This document shows positions 17,635 through 26,292 of a stretch of 64,000 nt of DNA, piece by piece. This DNA comes from Pseudomonas putida (GTDB taxonomy: Bacteria; Pseudomonadota; Gammaproteobacteria; Pseudomonadales; Pseudomonadaceae): contig NZ_JANHLD010000002.1 in the NCBI RefSeq assembly GCF_028682455.1, forward strand, positions 124,001 to 188,000, read 5' to 3'. How positions within the stretch are numbered: the first letter of the stretch is position 1; every line of letters starts with the position of its first letter. Made by a program: the position numbers and the translations under genes. The notes under the pieces are model-generated. The model did no database searches and had not been told where the DNA came from. It saw only the letters and a list, made by a program, of their open reading frames with translations.

Positions 17635-19047
17635 ATGAAAGGCCGTAAAGCTGAAGGTATCCACCTCACACGGGCATTGAAAAGCCGACACATATTCATG
17701 CTTTCGCTCGGTGGCGTAATTGGCACCGGGCTGTTCATGGGCTCGGGGGTGACCATCAACCAGGGCGGGCCGGTTGGCGCGATCCTGGCCTATCTGGTGG
17801 CCGGGTTCCTGATGTACCTGGTGATGGTCTGCCTGGGTGAGCTGTCGGTGCAGATGCCGGTGTCCGGGTCGTTCCAGGCCCATGCGACGAAATTCATCGG
17901 ACCGGCCACCGGCTTCATGATCGGCTGGGTGTACTGGATGAGCTGGGCCACTACCGTGGGCCTGGAGTTCACCGCCGCCGGCATGTTGATGGTGCGCTGG
18001 TTTCCGGAGGTGCCGATCTGGTACTGGTCGGCGCTGTTCGTCGCCGTGCTGTTCGGGATCAACGCGCTGGCGACCCGTGCGTTCGGTGAGGCTGAATACT
18101 GGTTCTCCGGCATCAAAGTGGCGGCGATCCTCGGCTTCATCATCGTCGGCGTGCTGGTGATCTTCGGCGCCATCCCGCTGACCAGCGGGGCACCGGCACC
18201 GATGATGAGCAACCTGATCGGCGATTCGCTGTTCCCCAATGGCCTGTCGGCGGTGTTCGCCGTGATGATGACCGTGGTCTATGCCTTCCAGGGCTGCGAG
18301 ATCATGGGCGTGGCGGCTGGCGAGACCGATCAGCCGGAGAAGAGCATCCCGCGAGCCGTGCGCAACGTGGTGTTCCGTGTGCTGATCTTCTATGTGCTGG
18401 CGATCGTGGTGCTCTCGGCGATCGTGCCGTGGCAGCAGGCCGGGCTGATGGAAAGCCCGTTCGTGCAGGTGTTCGACATGGTCGGCATACCCTATGCCGC
18501 GGACCTGATGAACTTCGTGATCCTTACCGCGATTCTCTCGGTGGGCAACTCCGGCCTCTATGCCTCCACCCGCATCCTCTGGGCAATGTCCAAGACCGGC
18601 ATGGCGCCCAAGAGTCTGTCGCCGCTGAGCAGCCGCGGCGTGCCGCTGCGTGCATTGTTCATCACCCTGTGCTTTGCGCTGGTATCGCTGATGACCAGCT
18701 TTGTCGCCGCGGACACCCTGTTCATGGTGCTGATGGCAGTGAGCGGGATGTCGGGAACGGTGACCTGGATCGTGATTGCCCTGGCGCAGTACCGCTTCCG
18801 CCAGCAGTTCCTGCGTGACGGCGGCAAGCTGAGCGACCTCAAGTATCGGGCGCCGCTATACCCGCTGGTGCCGTTGCTGTGCATCACCCTGTGCAGTTCG
18901 CTGTTCGTGTTCCTGGCGATGGATGAGACCCAGCGGCCTTCGTTGTACTGGGGCTTCGGGTTCATAGCGCTGTGCTACGCGGCGTACTTCCTGGTGCAGC
19001 GCAAGCGCCAGGGGCTTGGACTGGAGCCGGAAACACCGACTGCATGA
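17635..19047 (+). CDS. Amino acid permease (APC family, LysP/MmuP type)
   Basis: A 470-aa, twelve-helix proton-coupled amino acid transporter. The N-terminal motif LSLGGVIGTGLFMGSG is the APC-family substrate-binding loop of TM1. The GCEIMGVAAGETDQPEKSIPRAV region is typical of the amino acid transporter subgroup. The ATG at 17635 follows a good TTGGAGATAATAATA leader; longer in-frame extensions are aruS shadow. It lies between aruS and the catabolic genes, as in the P. aeruginosa ATA locus, so arginine or a related basic amino acid is the likely substrate. Confidence 0.88.
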   Translation: MKGRKAEGIHLTRALKSRHIFMLSLGGVIGTGLFMGSGVTINQGGPVGAILAYLVAGFLMYLVMVCLGELSVQMPVSGSFQAHATKFIGPATGFMIGWVYWMSWATTVGLEFTAAGMLMVRWFPEVPIWYWSALFVAVLFGINALATRAFGEAEYWFSGIKVAAILGFIIVGVLVIFGAIPLTSGAPAPMMSNLIGDSLFPNGLSAVFAVMMTVVYAFQGCEIMGVAAGETDQPEKSIPRAVRNVVFRVLIFYVLAIVVLSAIVPWQQAGLMESPFVQVFDMVGIPYAADLMNFVILTAILSVGNSGLYASTRILWAMSKTGMAPKSLSPLSSRGVPLRALFITLCFALVSLMTSFVAADTLFMVLMAVSGMSGTVTWIVIALAQYRFRQQFLRDGGKLSDLKYRAPLYPLVPLLCITLCSSLFVFLAMDETQRPSLYWGFGFIALCYAAYFLVQRKRQGLGLEPETPTA

Positions 19048-19072
19048 GCTGACTGAACGCGGCCAGCTCGGT

Positions 19073-19139
19073 AGGGCCGGGCTTGCCCCGCGAGGCGATG
19101 TTACTGACACACCGATATCGCGGGGCAAGGCCCGCTCCT
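19073..19139. repeat. Inverted REP pair
   Basis: GCCGGGCTTGCCCCGCGAGG and, in opposite orientation, ATCGCGGGGCAAGGCCCGCTC are separated by about 20 bp. The pair lies just downstream of the permease and may stabilise or end its transcript. Confidence 0.8.
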
Positions 19140-19154
19140 GGCGATCGTTTGCAC

Positions 19155-19171
19155 AGTTGTACGAAGTTGTA
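19155..19171 (+). promoter_or_regulatory. Candidate AruR direct-repeat operator
   Basis: AGTTGTA occurs at 19155 and again at 19165, a 10-bp period as OmpR/PhoB-family regulators use. A related TACGA-N5-TA arrangement occurs before the permease at 17523-17537, where the N5 is all T. Both positions suit AruR control of the two transcription units. The assignment is inference. Confidence 0.35.
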
Positions 19172-19348
19172 ACAGCACCGCCTGGAGAACACCTGGATCT
19201 TCAAATAAATCCATATAAAACAAATAGATAGGCAATTAGGGGGCTGTTACAGCGTAAGTTTTCGCCAATTGCCTCCTTACTGAACACTCGTTTAGCATGA
19301 GCCTCACGTCGCACCTCTCACACCAATCACAATAATGCGAGGCCCGTC

Positions 19349-20140
19349 ATGACCACTTCGTCGTCCCTACTCACACAGGTTGAAGCCGGCATTGCCTGGA
19401 TCACCCTGAATCGTCCGGAACAGCGCAACGCGCTGGACATCCCGACCCTGAAGAAACTGCACGCCACTCTCGAGGCGTACAACACCGATCCAGCCGTGCG
19501 CGTGGTGGTCCTGACCGGCAGTGGCCGCAGCTTCTGCGCCGGCGCCGATCTCGCTGAATGGGCCGAGGCCGAAGCCCGTGGCGCGTTGGAAAGCTACGGC
19601 TGGACCGAAACCGCCCATGCCCTGATGCACTGCCTGCACAGCCTTGAGAAACCCACCATCGCCGCGATCAACGGCACCGCCGTCGGCGCCGGGATGGACC
19701 TGTCCCTGTGCTGCGACCTGCGCGTGGCCGCCCAGTCGGCCCGCTTCAAGGCCGGCTACACCAGCATGGCCTACTCGCCGGACGCCGGCGCCAGCTGGCA
19801 CCTGCCACGGCTGATCGGCAGCGAGCAGGCCAAGCGCCTGTTGTTTCTCGACGAACTCTGGGGCGCCGAACGTGCCCTGGCCGCAGGCCTGGTCGGGGAG
19901 GTGGTCGCCGACGACCAACTGCCAACCGCCACCGCCGAACTGGCTACGCGCCTGGCCCAGGGGCCGACGTTCGCCTTCGCCCAGACCAAGCGCCTGATCC
20001 GCGATGGCGCCTCGCGCAGCCTCGCCGAACAACTCACCGCAGAGCTCGCCGCCGGCCTGCTCTGCGGGCGCAGCGAGGACGGCGCCGAAGCCTTGCGTGC
20101 GGCCACGGAAAAACGTCCGCCACGCTTCACCGGCAAATAA
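19349..20140 (+). CDS. Enoyl-CoA hydratase/isomerase family protein
   Basis: A 263-aa crotonase-fold enzyme. The CoA-binding loop CAGADLAEW, the oxyanion glycine in GTAVGAGMDLSLCCDLR, and the SPDAGASWHLPRLIG segment are visible. The first catalytic Glu of classical hydratases is not evident; the acidic residue is the Asp of SPDAG, as in PaaG-type isomerases. That points to an isomerase-like or atypical hydratase activity. It is the first gene of a six-gene run (19349-27700) with intergenic gaps under 40 bp. In P. aeruginosa comparable genes sit beside aruHI without a defined role. Confidence 0.85.
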   Translation: MTTSSSLLTQVEAGIAWITLNRPEQRNALDIPTLKKLHATLEAYNTDPAVRVVVLTGSGRSFCAGADLAEWAEAEARGALESYGWTETAHALMHCLHSLEKPTIAAINGTAVGAGMDLSLCCDLRVAAQSARFKAGYTSMAYSPDAGASWHLPRLIGSEQAKRLLFLDELWGAERALAAGLVGEVVADDQLPTATAELATRLAQGPTFAFAQTKRLIRDGASRSLAEQLTAELAAGLLCGRSEDGAEALRAATEKRPPRFTGK

Positions 20141-20176
20141 GCACTCTCTCTTTCCCCGGTTACCCAGGAACAGGCC

Positions 20177-21337
20177 ATGAATTTCCAACTGACCCAAGAA
20201 CAAGAAATGTTGGTGGATGCCGTACGCAGCTTCGTCGTCAAGGAGCTGCTGCCCCATGAAGACGCCGTCGACCGCGCCGACGAAGTCTCCCCGGAACTCG
20301 CCGCGCAGATCCGCGGCAAAGCCATCGCCGCCGGTTTCTACGCGTTCAACATGCCCGAGGAAGTCGGTGGTGGCGGTCTCGACTACCTGTCCCAGGCCCT
20401 GATCGAGCGCGAACTGTCGAAAGTCTCCTGGGCACTGCACGTGTTCGTCGCGCGGCCTTCGAAGATCCTCATGGCCTGCACCGGCCAGCAGATCGACGAC
20501 TACCTGCTGCCGTGCATCCAGGGCGAGAAAGTCGATTGCTTCGCCCTCACTGAACCTGGCGCCGGTTCCGACGCCAACTCGATAAAGACCCGCGCCGTGC
20601 GCGAGGGCGATAACTTCGTCATCAACGGCAGCAAGCACTTCATCAGCCATGCCGGGCACGCCGACTTCGCCATCGTCTTCGCCGTTACCGACACCTACGA
20701 ACACAACGGCCGCAAGCGCAACGCCGTCACTGCCTTCCTGGTCGACCGTGGCACCCCGGGCATGACTATCCGCCGTGGCCCCAAATGCGTGAGCAACCGT
20801 GGCTACCACACCTTCGAGATGTTCTTCGACGACTGCAAGGTGCCGGCTTCCAAGGTGCTCGGCGAAGTCGGCAAGGGCTGGGAGGTGGCCAACGCCTGGC
20901 TGACCGCCGGGCGGGTCATGGTCGCCGCCAACTGCGTCGGCCAGGCCCAGCGCGCGCTGGACGTGTCGCTGCAATGGGCGGCCGACCGCAAGCAGTTCGG
21001 CCAGCCGATCGGCACCTACCAGGGCGTGTCGTTCAAGCTCGCCGATATGGTCACGCAGATTCGCGCCGCCGAGCTGCTGACCCTGCACACCGCCTGGAAG
21101 ATGGACCAGGGCACTATGACCGACGGCGAGGCCGGCATGGCCAAGCTGTTTGCCAGCGAAGTGCTCGGCAAGGTCGCCGACGAAGCCGTGCAGGTCTACG
21201 GCGGCATGGGCCTGATGGATGAGGGGCCGGTCGAGCGGATCTGGCGCAACGCGCGGATCGAGCGGATCTGGGAAGGCACTTCGGAGATCCAGCGGCACAT
21301 CATCTCCCGCGAACTGCTGCGCCCACTGCTGCGCTGA
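20177..21337 (+). CDS. Acyl-CoA dehydrogenase
   Basis: A 386-aa FAD enzyme that introduces an alpha-beta double bond in an acyl-CoA. The three domains read normally: an N-terminal helical part, FAD/acyl-binding FALTEPGAGSDANS (about 130-145), FVINGSKHFISHAG, and the C-terminal helical part ending with RIWEGTSEIQRHIISREL, where the Glu of EGTSE is the usual catalytic base position. It is second in the catabolic run. The chain length of the substrate cannot be read from sequence; a short branched or guanidino acyl chain is possible from context. Confidence 0.9.
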   Translation: MNFQLTQEQEMLVDAVRSFVVKELLPHEDAVDRADEVSPELAAQIRGKAIAAGFYAFNMPEEVGGGGLDYLSQALIERELSKVSWALHVFVARPSKILMACTGQQIDDYLLPCIQGEKVDCFALTEPGAGSDANSIKTRAVREGDNFVINGSKHFISHAGHADFAIVFAVTDTYEHNGRKRNAVTAFLVDRGTPGMTIRRGPKCVSNRGYHTFEMFFDDCKVPASKVLGEVGKGWEVANAWLTAGRVMVAANCVGQAQRALDVSLQWAADRKQFGQPIGTYQGVSFKLADMVTQIRAAELLTLHTAWKMDQGTMTDGEAGMAKLFASEVLGKVADEAVQVYGGMGLMDEGPVERIWRNARIERIWEGTSEIQRHIISRELLRPLLR

Positions 21338-21355
21338 CCGGACCGGAGAATCGCC

Positions 21356-23455
21356 ATGTCGCAAGCCATTCGTGACAACCTCAAACGCCTGCTGGCCCCC
21401 CGGCACCTGGCCTTCGTCGGCGGCCGCAGCATGGCCCGGGCGCTCAAGCGCTGCGCCGACGGCGGCTACCAGGGGCAGATGTGGCTGGTGAACCCGCAGC
21501 AGGACAGTATCGACGGCGTCCCTTGCGTGCGCAGTGTGGCCGAGCTGCCTTGCGCACCGGACGCGGTATTCATCGCCACCAACCGCGAACTGACCCTGAC
21601 CTGTGTCGCCGAACTCGCCGCAAAAGGCGCGGGGGGGGCGATCTGCTATGCCTCGGGCTTTGCCGAAAGCGGTGCCGAGGGCCAGGCGCTGCAACAGCAG
21701 TTGCTCGTCGCCGCCGGCGACATGGCGCTGCTAGGGCCCAACTGCTACGGCTTGCTCGACTACCTGCACAGCGCCGCGCTGTGGCCGGTGGCCCATGGCG
21801 GCAAGGCGGTAGAGAAGGGCGTGGCGGTGCTGACCCAGAGCGGCAACTTTGCCTACAACCTGTCGATGAGCGACCGCTCGCTGCCGGTGGCCTACATGGC
21901 TTCGGTCGGCAACCAGGCGCAACTGGGCATCGCCGAACTGATGGACGTGCTGCTCGACGAGCCGCGCGTCACCGCTATCGGCCTGCACCTGGAAGGCCTG
22001 AAAAACGTGCCGGGCTTCGCCCGCGCCGCCCACAAGGCGCTGGAGAAGGGCATCCCGATCATCGCGCTGAAAACCGGTGTGTCGCAGATCGGCGCGGAGC
22101 TTGCGCTGAGTCATACCAGCTCGCTGTCCGGCTCCGATGCCCTGTACGACAGCCTGTTCGAGCGCCTGGGCGTGATTCGCGTCAGCGGCCCGGTGAGCTT
22201 CGTTGAAACCCTCAAGGCCGCCGCCTGCGGCAACCTGCCCAAGGGGGACAGCCTGATCGCGCTGGCGTGTTCGGGCGGTGACGCCGGGCTGATCGCCGAC
22301 TACTGCGAAAGCAATCACCTGCGCCTGCCGTCCCTCGACAGCAGCCAGGTCGATGAACTGGCCCAGGTGCTGCCGGCCTATGCCAACCTGGTCAACCCGC
22401 TGGATTTCACCACTGCGATCTGGGGCGACGGCCCAGCCAAGCAGCGCATGCTCGACAGCGCCCTGCGCAGCGACGCCGACGCGGCGATGCTGGTGTTGGA
22501 CTACCCCGCCGAGTTCACCGGCGAACGCAAGGAATGCGACCTGCTGCTGGAGCTGTACTGTGCGGCGCTCAAGCGCCATGGCAAGGCTGGCTTCGTCACC
22601 TCGGCCTTCCCCGAACTGCTGCCCGCCAGTGCCCGCGAACGCTTGCATGCAGCGGGTGTACCCGCGCTGCAAGGGGTGGAGGATGGTCTGGCGGCGTGGG
22701 GCCGGGTTGCCCGGTACGCGCAAAAGCGCCAGGCGTTGCTGGCGCTGGGCGAGTCGGCGCTGGTACCGCTGTGCCCGCAGGCGCTTTCGGGTGACAGCCA
22801 TCTGCTCAACGAGTGGGCGTCGAAGCAGGCCCTGCGGGGCTTCGGCCTGCCGATTCCGAATGGCCTGCTGAGCAGCCCGCAACATGCGCCGGACGATGCC
22901 CGCAAGGTCGGTTTCCCGCTGGTGCTCAAGGCGGTCAGTGCGCAGTTGCCGCACAAGACCGAGGCCGGCGCCGTTGCGCTGAACCTTGGCGACGAAGCGG
23001 CCCTGGGCCGCGCTCTGGAGCAGATGCGCACACGCATTGCTGCTTACGCGCCCGGCGTTCCTTTCGATCAGGTGTTGCTCGAACCCATGGCTGGCACGCC
23101 ACTGGCCGAGCTGATCGTGGGCATCAAGCGCGAGCCGGACTTCGGCCTGGCGCTGGTGATCGGCGCGGGCGGCATCCTTGTCGAGTTGCTCAAGGACAGC
23201 AAGAGCCTGCTGCTGCCGACCACCGACGGAGCGATCCGCAATGCCGTGCTCGGCCTGCGCAGTGCAGCCCTGCTGCAAGGTTTCCGGGGCAAGCCGGCGG
23301 CGGACCTGGACGCGCTGGTCGCCGCCATCCGGGCGGTGGCCGACTATGCCTGCGAGAACGCCAGCCAACTGCTGGAGCTGGATGTGAACCCATTGATGGT
23401 CGGTGCCAGTGGCACCACCGCGGTCGATGCCTTGATTCGCCTCGGCCAGGAGTAA
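21356..23455 (+). CDS. ADP-forming acyl-CoA synthetase (acetate-CoA ligase family)
   Basis: A 699-aa single-chain NDP-forming acyl-CoA synthetase. It has an N-terminal CoA-binding Rossmann domain with GPNCYGLLDY, a succinyl-CoA-ligase-like domain containing LSHTSSLSGSD with the probable phospho-His, and a C-terminal ATP-grasp domain starting around residue 505 (GFPLVLKAVSAQLPHKTEAGAV). It would activate a carboxylate to its CoA thioester with ATP, making the entry step for the dehydrogenase and hydratase upstream. It starts 18 bp after the dehydrogenase and ends 4 bp before aruI. Confidence 0.88.
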   Translation: MSQAIRDNLKRLLAPRHLAFVGGRSMARALKRCADGGYQGQMWLVNPQQDSIDGVPCVRSVAELPCAPDAVFIATNRELTLTCVAELAAKGAGGAICYASGFAESGAEGQALQQQLLVAAGDMALLGPNCYGLLDYLHSAALWPVAHGGKAVEKGVAVLTQSGNFAYNLSMSDRSLPVAYMASVGNQAQLGIAELMDVLLDEPRVTAIGLHLEGLKNVPGFARAAHKALEKGIPIIALKTGVSQIGAELALSHTSSLSGSDALYDSLFERLGVIRVSGPVSFVETLKAAACGNLPKGDSLIALACSGGDAGLIADYCESNHLRLPSLDSSQVDELAQVLPAYANLVNPLDFTTAIWGDGPAKQRMLDSALRSDADAAMLVLDYPAEFTGERKECDLLLELYCAALKRHGKAGFVTSAFPELLPASARERLHAAGVPALQGVEDGLAAWGRVARYAQKRQALLALGESALVPLCPQALSGDSHLLNEWASKQALRGFGLPIPNGLLSSPQHAPDDARKVGFPLVLKAVSAQLPHKTEAGAVALNLGDEAALGRALEQMRTRIAAYAPGVPFDQVLLEPMAGTPLAELIVGIKREPDFGLALVIGAGGILVELLKDSKSLLLPTTDGAIRNAVLGLRSAALLQGFRGKPAADLDALVAAIRAVADYACENASQLLELDVNPLMVGASGTTAVDALIRLGQE

Positions 23456-23459
23456 AGAC

Positions 23460-25073
23460 ATGAACATGACCAACCACACACTGACCGCAGGACAGGCGCT
23501 GGTGCGCCTGCTGGCCAACTACGGCGTCGATACCGTGTTCGGCATTCCCGGCGTGCACACCCTGGAGCTGTACCGCGGCCTGCCCGGCAGCGGCATCCGC
23601 CACGTGCTCACCCGCCACGAGCAGGGCGCCGGCTTCATGGCCGACGGCTATGCGCGGGTCAGTGGCAAGCCGGGGGTGTGCTTCATCATCACAGGCCCCG
23701 GCGTGACCAACGCGGCCACCGCCATCGGCCAGGCCTACGCCGACTCGATCCCGATGCTGGTGATCTCCAGCGTCAACCACACCGCGAGCCTGGGCAAAGG
23801 CTGGGGCTGCCTGCACGAGACCCAGGACCAGCGCGCCATGACTGCGCCGATCACTGCCTTCTCGGCCGTGGCCTTGAAGGCCGAGGACCTGCCGGAACTG
23901 ATCGCCCGTGCCTATGCGGTGTTCGACAGCGAGCGCCCGCGCCCAGTGCATATCTCGGTGCCGCTTGATGTGCTGGCGGCACCGGTGGCGCGGGACTGGT
24001 GCAACGAGGTAGTGCGTCGACCCGGTCGCGGCCCCGCCAACCTCGACAGCCTGGAGCAGGCAGCCAGCAAGCTGGCGGCAGCGAAGCGCCCGATGATCAT
24101 CGCCGGCGGGGGTGCCTTGCAGGCCGCTGCCGAGCTGCAACAACTGAGCACGCGCCTGGCCGCGCCGTTCTTCACCAGCGTCGCCGGCAAGGGCCTGGCG
24201 CCCCTGGATTCGCCGCTGAACGCCGGCTCCAGCCTGTGCGTCGCACCCGGCTGGGAGCTGATCGCCGAAGCCGACGTGGTGCTGGCGGTGGGCACCGAGA
24301 TGGCCGACACCGACTTCTGGCGCGAGCGCCTGCCACTCAATGGCGAGTTGCTGCGGGTAGACATCGACCCGCGCAAGTTCAATGACTTCTACCCCTGCGC
24401 GGTAGCGTTGCACGGCGATGCCCGGCAGACCCTGGCGGCGCTGCTCGAACACCTGCCCGATAGCGTGCGCGATGCCACCCAGGCCAGCGCTTCGGTGGCG
24501 CGCTTGCGCAGCGCCGTCAAGGACTGCCACGGCCCATTGCAGTCGATCCACCAGTCCATTCTGGACCGGGTCGCCGCCGAACTGCCGGACAATGCCTTCA
24601 TCAGCACCGACATGACCCAGTTGGCCTACACCGGCAACTACGTCTTCAACAGCCGGGCGCCACGCAGCTGGCTGCACCCGACCGGCTACGGCACCCTCGG
24701 CTATGGCCTGCCGGCGGGAATCGGCGGGATGTTCGCCAGTACCGACCGTCCGGGCCTGGTGCTGGTGGGCGATGGGGGGTTCCTGTACACGGCGCAGGAA
24801 CTGGCCACCGCGGTCGAGGAACTGGACCGCCCGCTGGTGGTGCTGCTGTGGAACAACGATGCGCTGGGGCAGATCCGCGACGACATGCTCGACCTGGACA
24901 TCGAGCCCATCGGCGTATTGCCGCGCAATCCCGACTTCGTCGGCCTGGCCCGCGCGTTCGGCTGCACGGTGGTCGAGCCGCAGAGCCTGGACGAACTGCA
25001 ACGGGACCTGCGCAGCGGCTTCGCCCGCAACGGCGTGACCCTGATCGAGCTCAAGCACGCCTGCGCGCGCTGA
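23460..25073 (+). CDS. aruI: 2-ketoarginine decarboxylase AruI (ThDP enzyme)
   Basis: A 537-aa thiamine-diphosphate enzyme of the acetolactate synthase/decarboxylase family. It converts 5-guanidino-2-oxopentanoate to 4-guanidinobutyraldehyde and CO2. The catalytic ThDP glutamate is E54 (RHEQGAGFMADGYAR); the Mg-ThDP motif is GDGGFLYTAQELATAVEELD...NND in the C-terminal domain. It is directly upstream of aruH, as in the P. aeruginosa ATA operon, which is the main reason for naming it AruI rather than a generic acetolactate-synthase-like protein. The start is ATG 23460 with AGGAG upstream; another ATG lies two codons in. Confidence 0.9.
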   Translation: MNMTNHTLTAGQALVRLLANYGVDTVFGIPGVHTLELYRGLPGSGIRHVLTRHEQGAGFMADGYARVSGKPGVCFIITGPGVTNAATAIGQAYADSIPMLVISSVNHTASLGKGWGCLHETQDQRAMTAPITAFSAVALKAEDLPELIARAYAVFDSERPRPVHISVPLDVLAAPVARDWCNEVVRRPGRGPANLDSLEQAASKLAAAKRPMIIAGGGALQAAAELQQLSTRLAAPFFTSVAGKGLAPLDSPLNAGSSLCVAPGWELIAEADVVLAVGTEMADTDFWRERLPLNGELLRVDIDPRKFNDFYPCAVALHGDARQTLAALLEHLPDSVRDATQASASVARLRSAVKDCHGPLQSIHQSILDRVAAELPDNAFISTDMTQLAYTGNYVFNSRAPRSWLHPTGYGTLGYGLPAGIGGMFASTDRPGLVLVGDGGFLYTAQELATAVEELDRPLVVLLWNNDALGQIRDDMLDLDIEPIGVLPRNPDFVGLARAFGCTVVEPQSLDELQRDLRSGFARNGVTLIELKHACAR

Positions 25074-25101
25074 GCCCATCCCGCATAACAGGATACTAGC
25101 C

Positions 25102-26292
25102 ATGCGTTTTTCTTCTTTGACCCAACGGATCGCCGGTGACGGCGCCGCCGCCTGGGAGATTCACTACCGCGCCCTGGCCATGCTCGAGCAGGGCCGCGAC
25201 GTGCTACTGCTTAGTGTCGGTGACCCGGACTTCGACACCCCGGCGCCGATCGTCCAGGCGGCCATCGACAGCCTGCAGGCCGGCAACACCCATTACGCCG
25301 ACGTGCGCGGCAAGCGCAGCCTGCGCGAGGCGATCGCCCGTCGGCACCAGCAACGCAGCGGCCAGGCGGTGACGGCCGACCAGGTGACGGTGCTGGCCGG
25401 GGCGCAGTGCGCACTGTTCTGCGTGGCGCAATGCGTGCTTGAACCGGGGGACGAGGTGATTGTCGCCGAGCCGATGTATGTCACCTACGAAGCGGTGTTC
25501 GGTGCCTGTGGTGCCACGGTGGTGCCGGTGCCGGTGCGCCCGGAGCACGGTTTTCGCGTTCAGCCTGAAGACGTCGCCGCGCGCATCACCCCGCGCACCC
25601 GCGCGTTGGCGCTGAACAGCCCGCACAACCCCTCCGGCGCCAGCCTGCCGCGCAGCACTTGGGAGGCCCTGGCCGAGCTGTGTATCGCCCATGATCTGTG
25701 GCTGATCAGCGACGAGGTGTACAGCGAGCTGCTGTTCGAGGGCGAGCACATCAGCCCCGGCAGCCTGCCGGGAATGGCCGAGCGCACGGCGACACTGAAC
25801 AGCCTGTCCAAGTCCCATGCCATGACCGGCTGGCGGGTCGGCTGGGTGGTGGGCTCGCCGGCACTGGCGGGGCATCTGGAAAACCTCGCACTGTGCATGT
25901 TGTACGGCTCGCCGGACTTCATCCAGGACGCTGCGGTGGCGGCGCTGGAACAGCAACTGCCAGAGCTCGAAGCAATGCGCGACGCCTACCGCCAGCGCCG
26001 TGACCTGGTCTGCGCGAGCCTGGCAGGTTGCCCTGGCGTGCGCGCGCTCAAGCCCGATGGCGGGATGTTCGTGATGGTCGATATCCGCGAGACCGGGCTC
26101 AGCGCACAGGCATTCTCCGATCGCCTGCTCGATCTGCATGGGGTGTCGGCGCTGGCGGGTGAAGCCTTCGGCCCGAGTGCGGCCGGGCATATCCGCCTGG
26201 GCCTGGTGCTCGGTGCCGAGCCATTGCGCGAGGCCTGCCGACGCATTGCCCTGTGCGCCAGCGAACTGATGGAGGCCCAGCGCAATGCGTGA
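25102..26292 (+). CDS. aruH: Arginine:pyruvate transaminase AruH
   Basis: A 396-aa class I/II PLP aminotransferase. It transfers the alpha-amino group of L-arginine to pyruvate, giving 2-ketoarginine and alanine. PLP residues: N176 in SPHNPSG, D204 and Y207 in SDEVYSE, K237 in NSLSKSHAMTGWRVG, and substrate-carboxylate Arg near the C-terminus (GHIRLGLV). The opening QRIAGDGAAAW and the sequence throughout match my memory of P. aeruginosa AruH (PA4976) closely. It follows aruI by 28 bp and overlaps the aldehyde dehydrogenase by 8 bp. Confidence 0.95.
   Translation: MRFSSLTQRIAGDGAAAWEIHYRALAMLEQGRDVLLLSVGDPDFDTPAPIVQAAIDSLQAGNTHYADVRGKRSLREAIARRHQQRSGQAVTADQVTVLAGAQCALFCVAQCVLEPGDEVIVAEPMYVTYEAVFGACGATVVPVPVRPEHGFRVQPEDVAARITPRTRALALNSPHNPSGASLPRSTWEALAELCIAHDLWLISDEVYSELLFEGEHISPGSLPGMAERTATLNSLSKSHAMTGWRVGWVVGSPALAGHLENLALCMLYGSPDFIQDAAVAALEQQLPELEAMRDAYRQRRDLVCASLAGCPGVRALKPDGGMFVMVDIRETGLSAQAFSDRLLDLHGVSALAGEAFGPSAAGHIRLGLVLGAEPLREACRRIALCASELMEAQRNA

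Larger units (their letters stand above)
19048..19348. other. Regulatory gap before the CoA/aru catabolic operon
   Basis: This 301-bp non-coding stretch holds a REP pair near its left end, then an AT-rich section that probably carries the catabolic-operon promoter. It contains a 10-bp-spaced direct repeat (19155-19171) and two near-palindromes GTTGTAACAGC (19166-19176) and GCTGTTACAGC (19243-19253). No small gene is apparent. Confidence 0.6.

Noticed and set aside
19367..21694. A 775-codon minus-strand frame opposite the hydratase and dehydrogenase.
   Set aside because: Shadow frame; composition is typical of complement of Pseudomonas codons and no motif is present.
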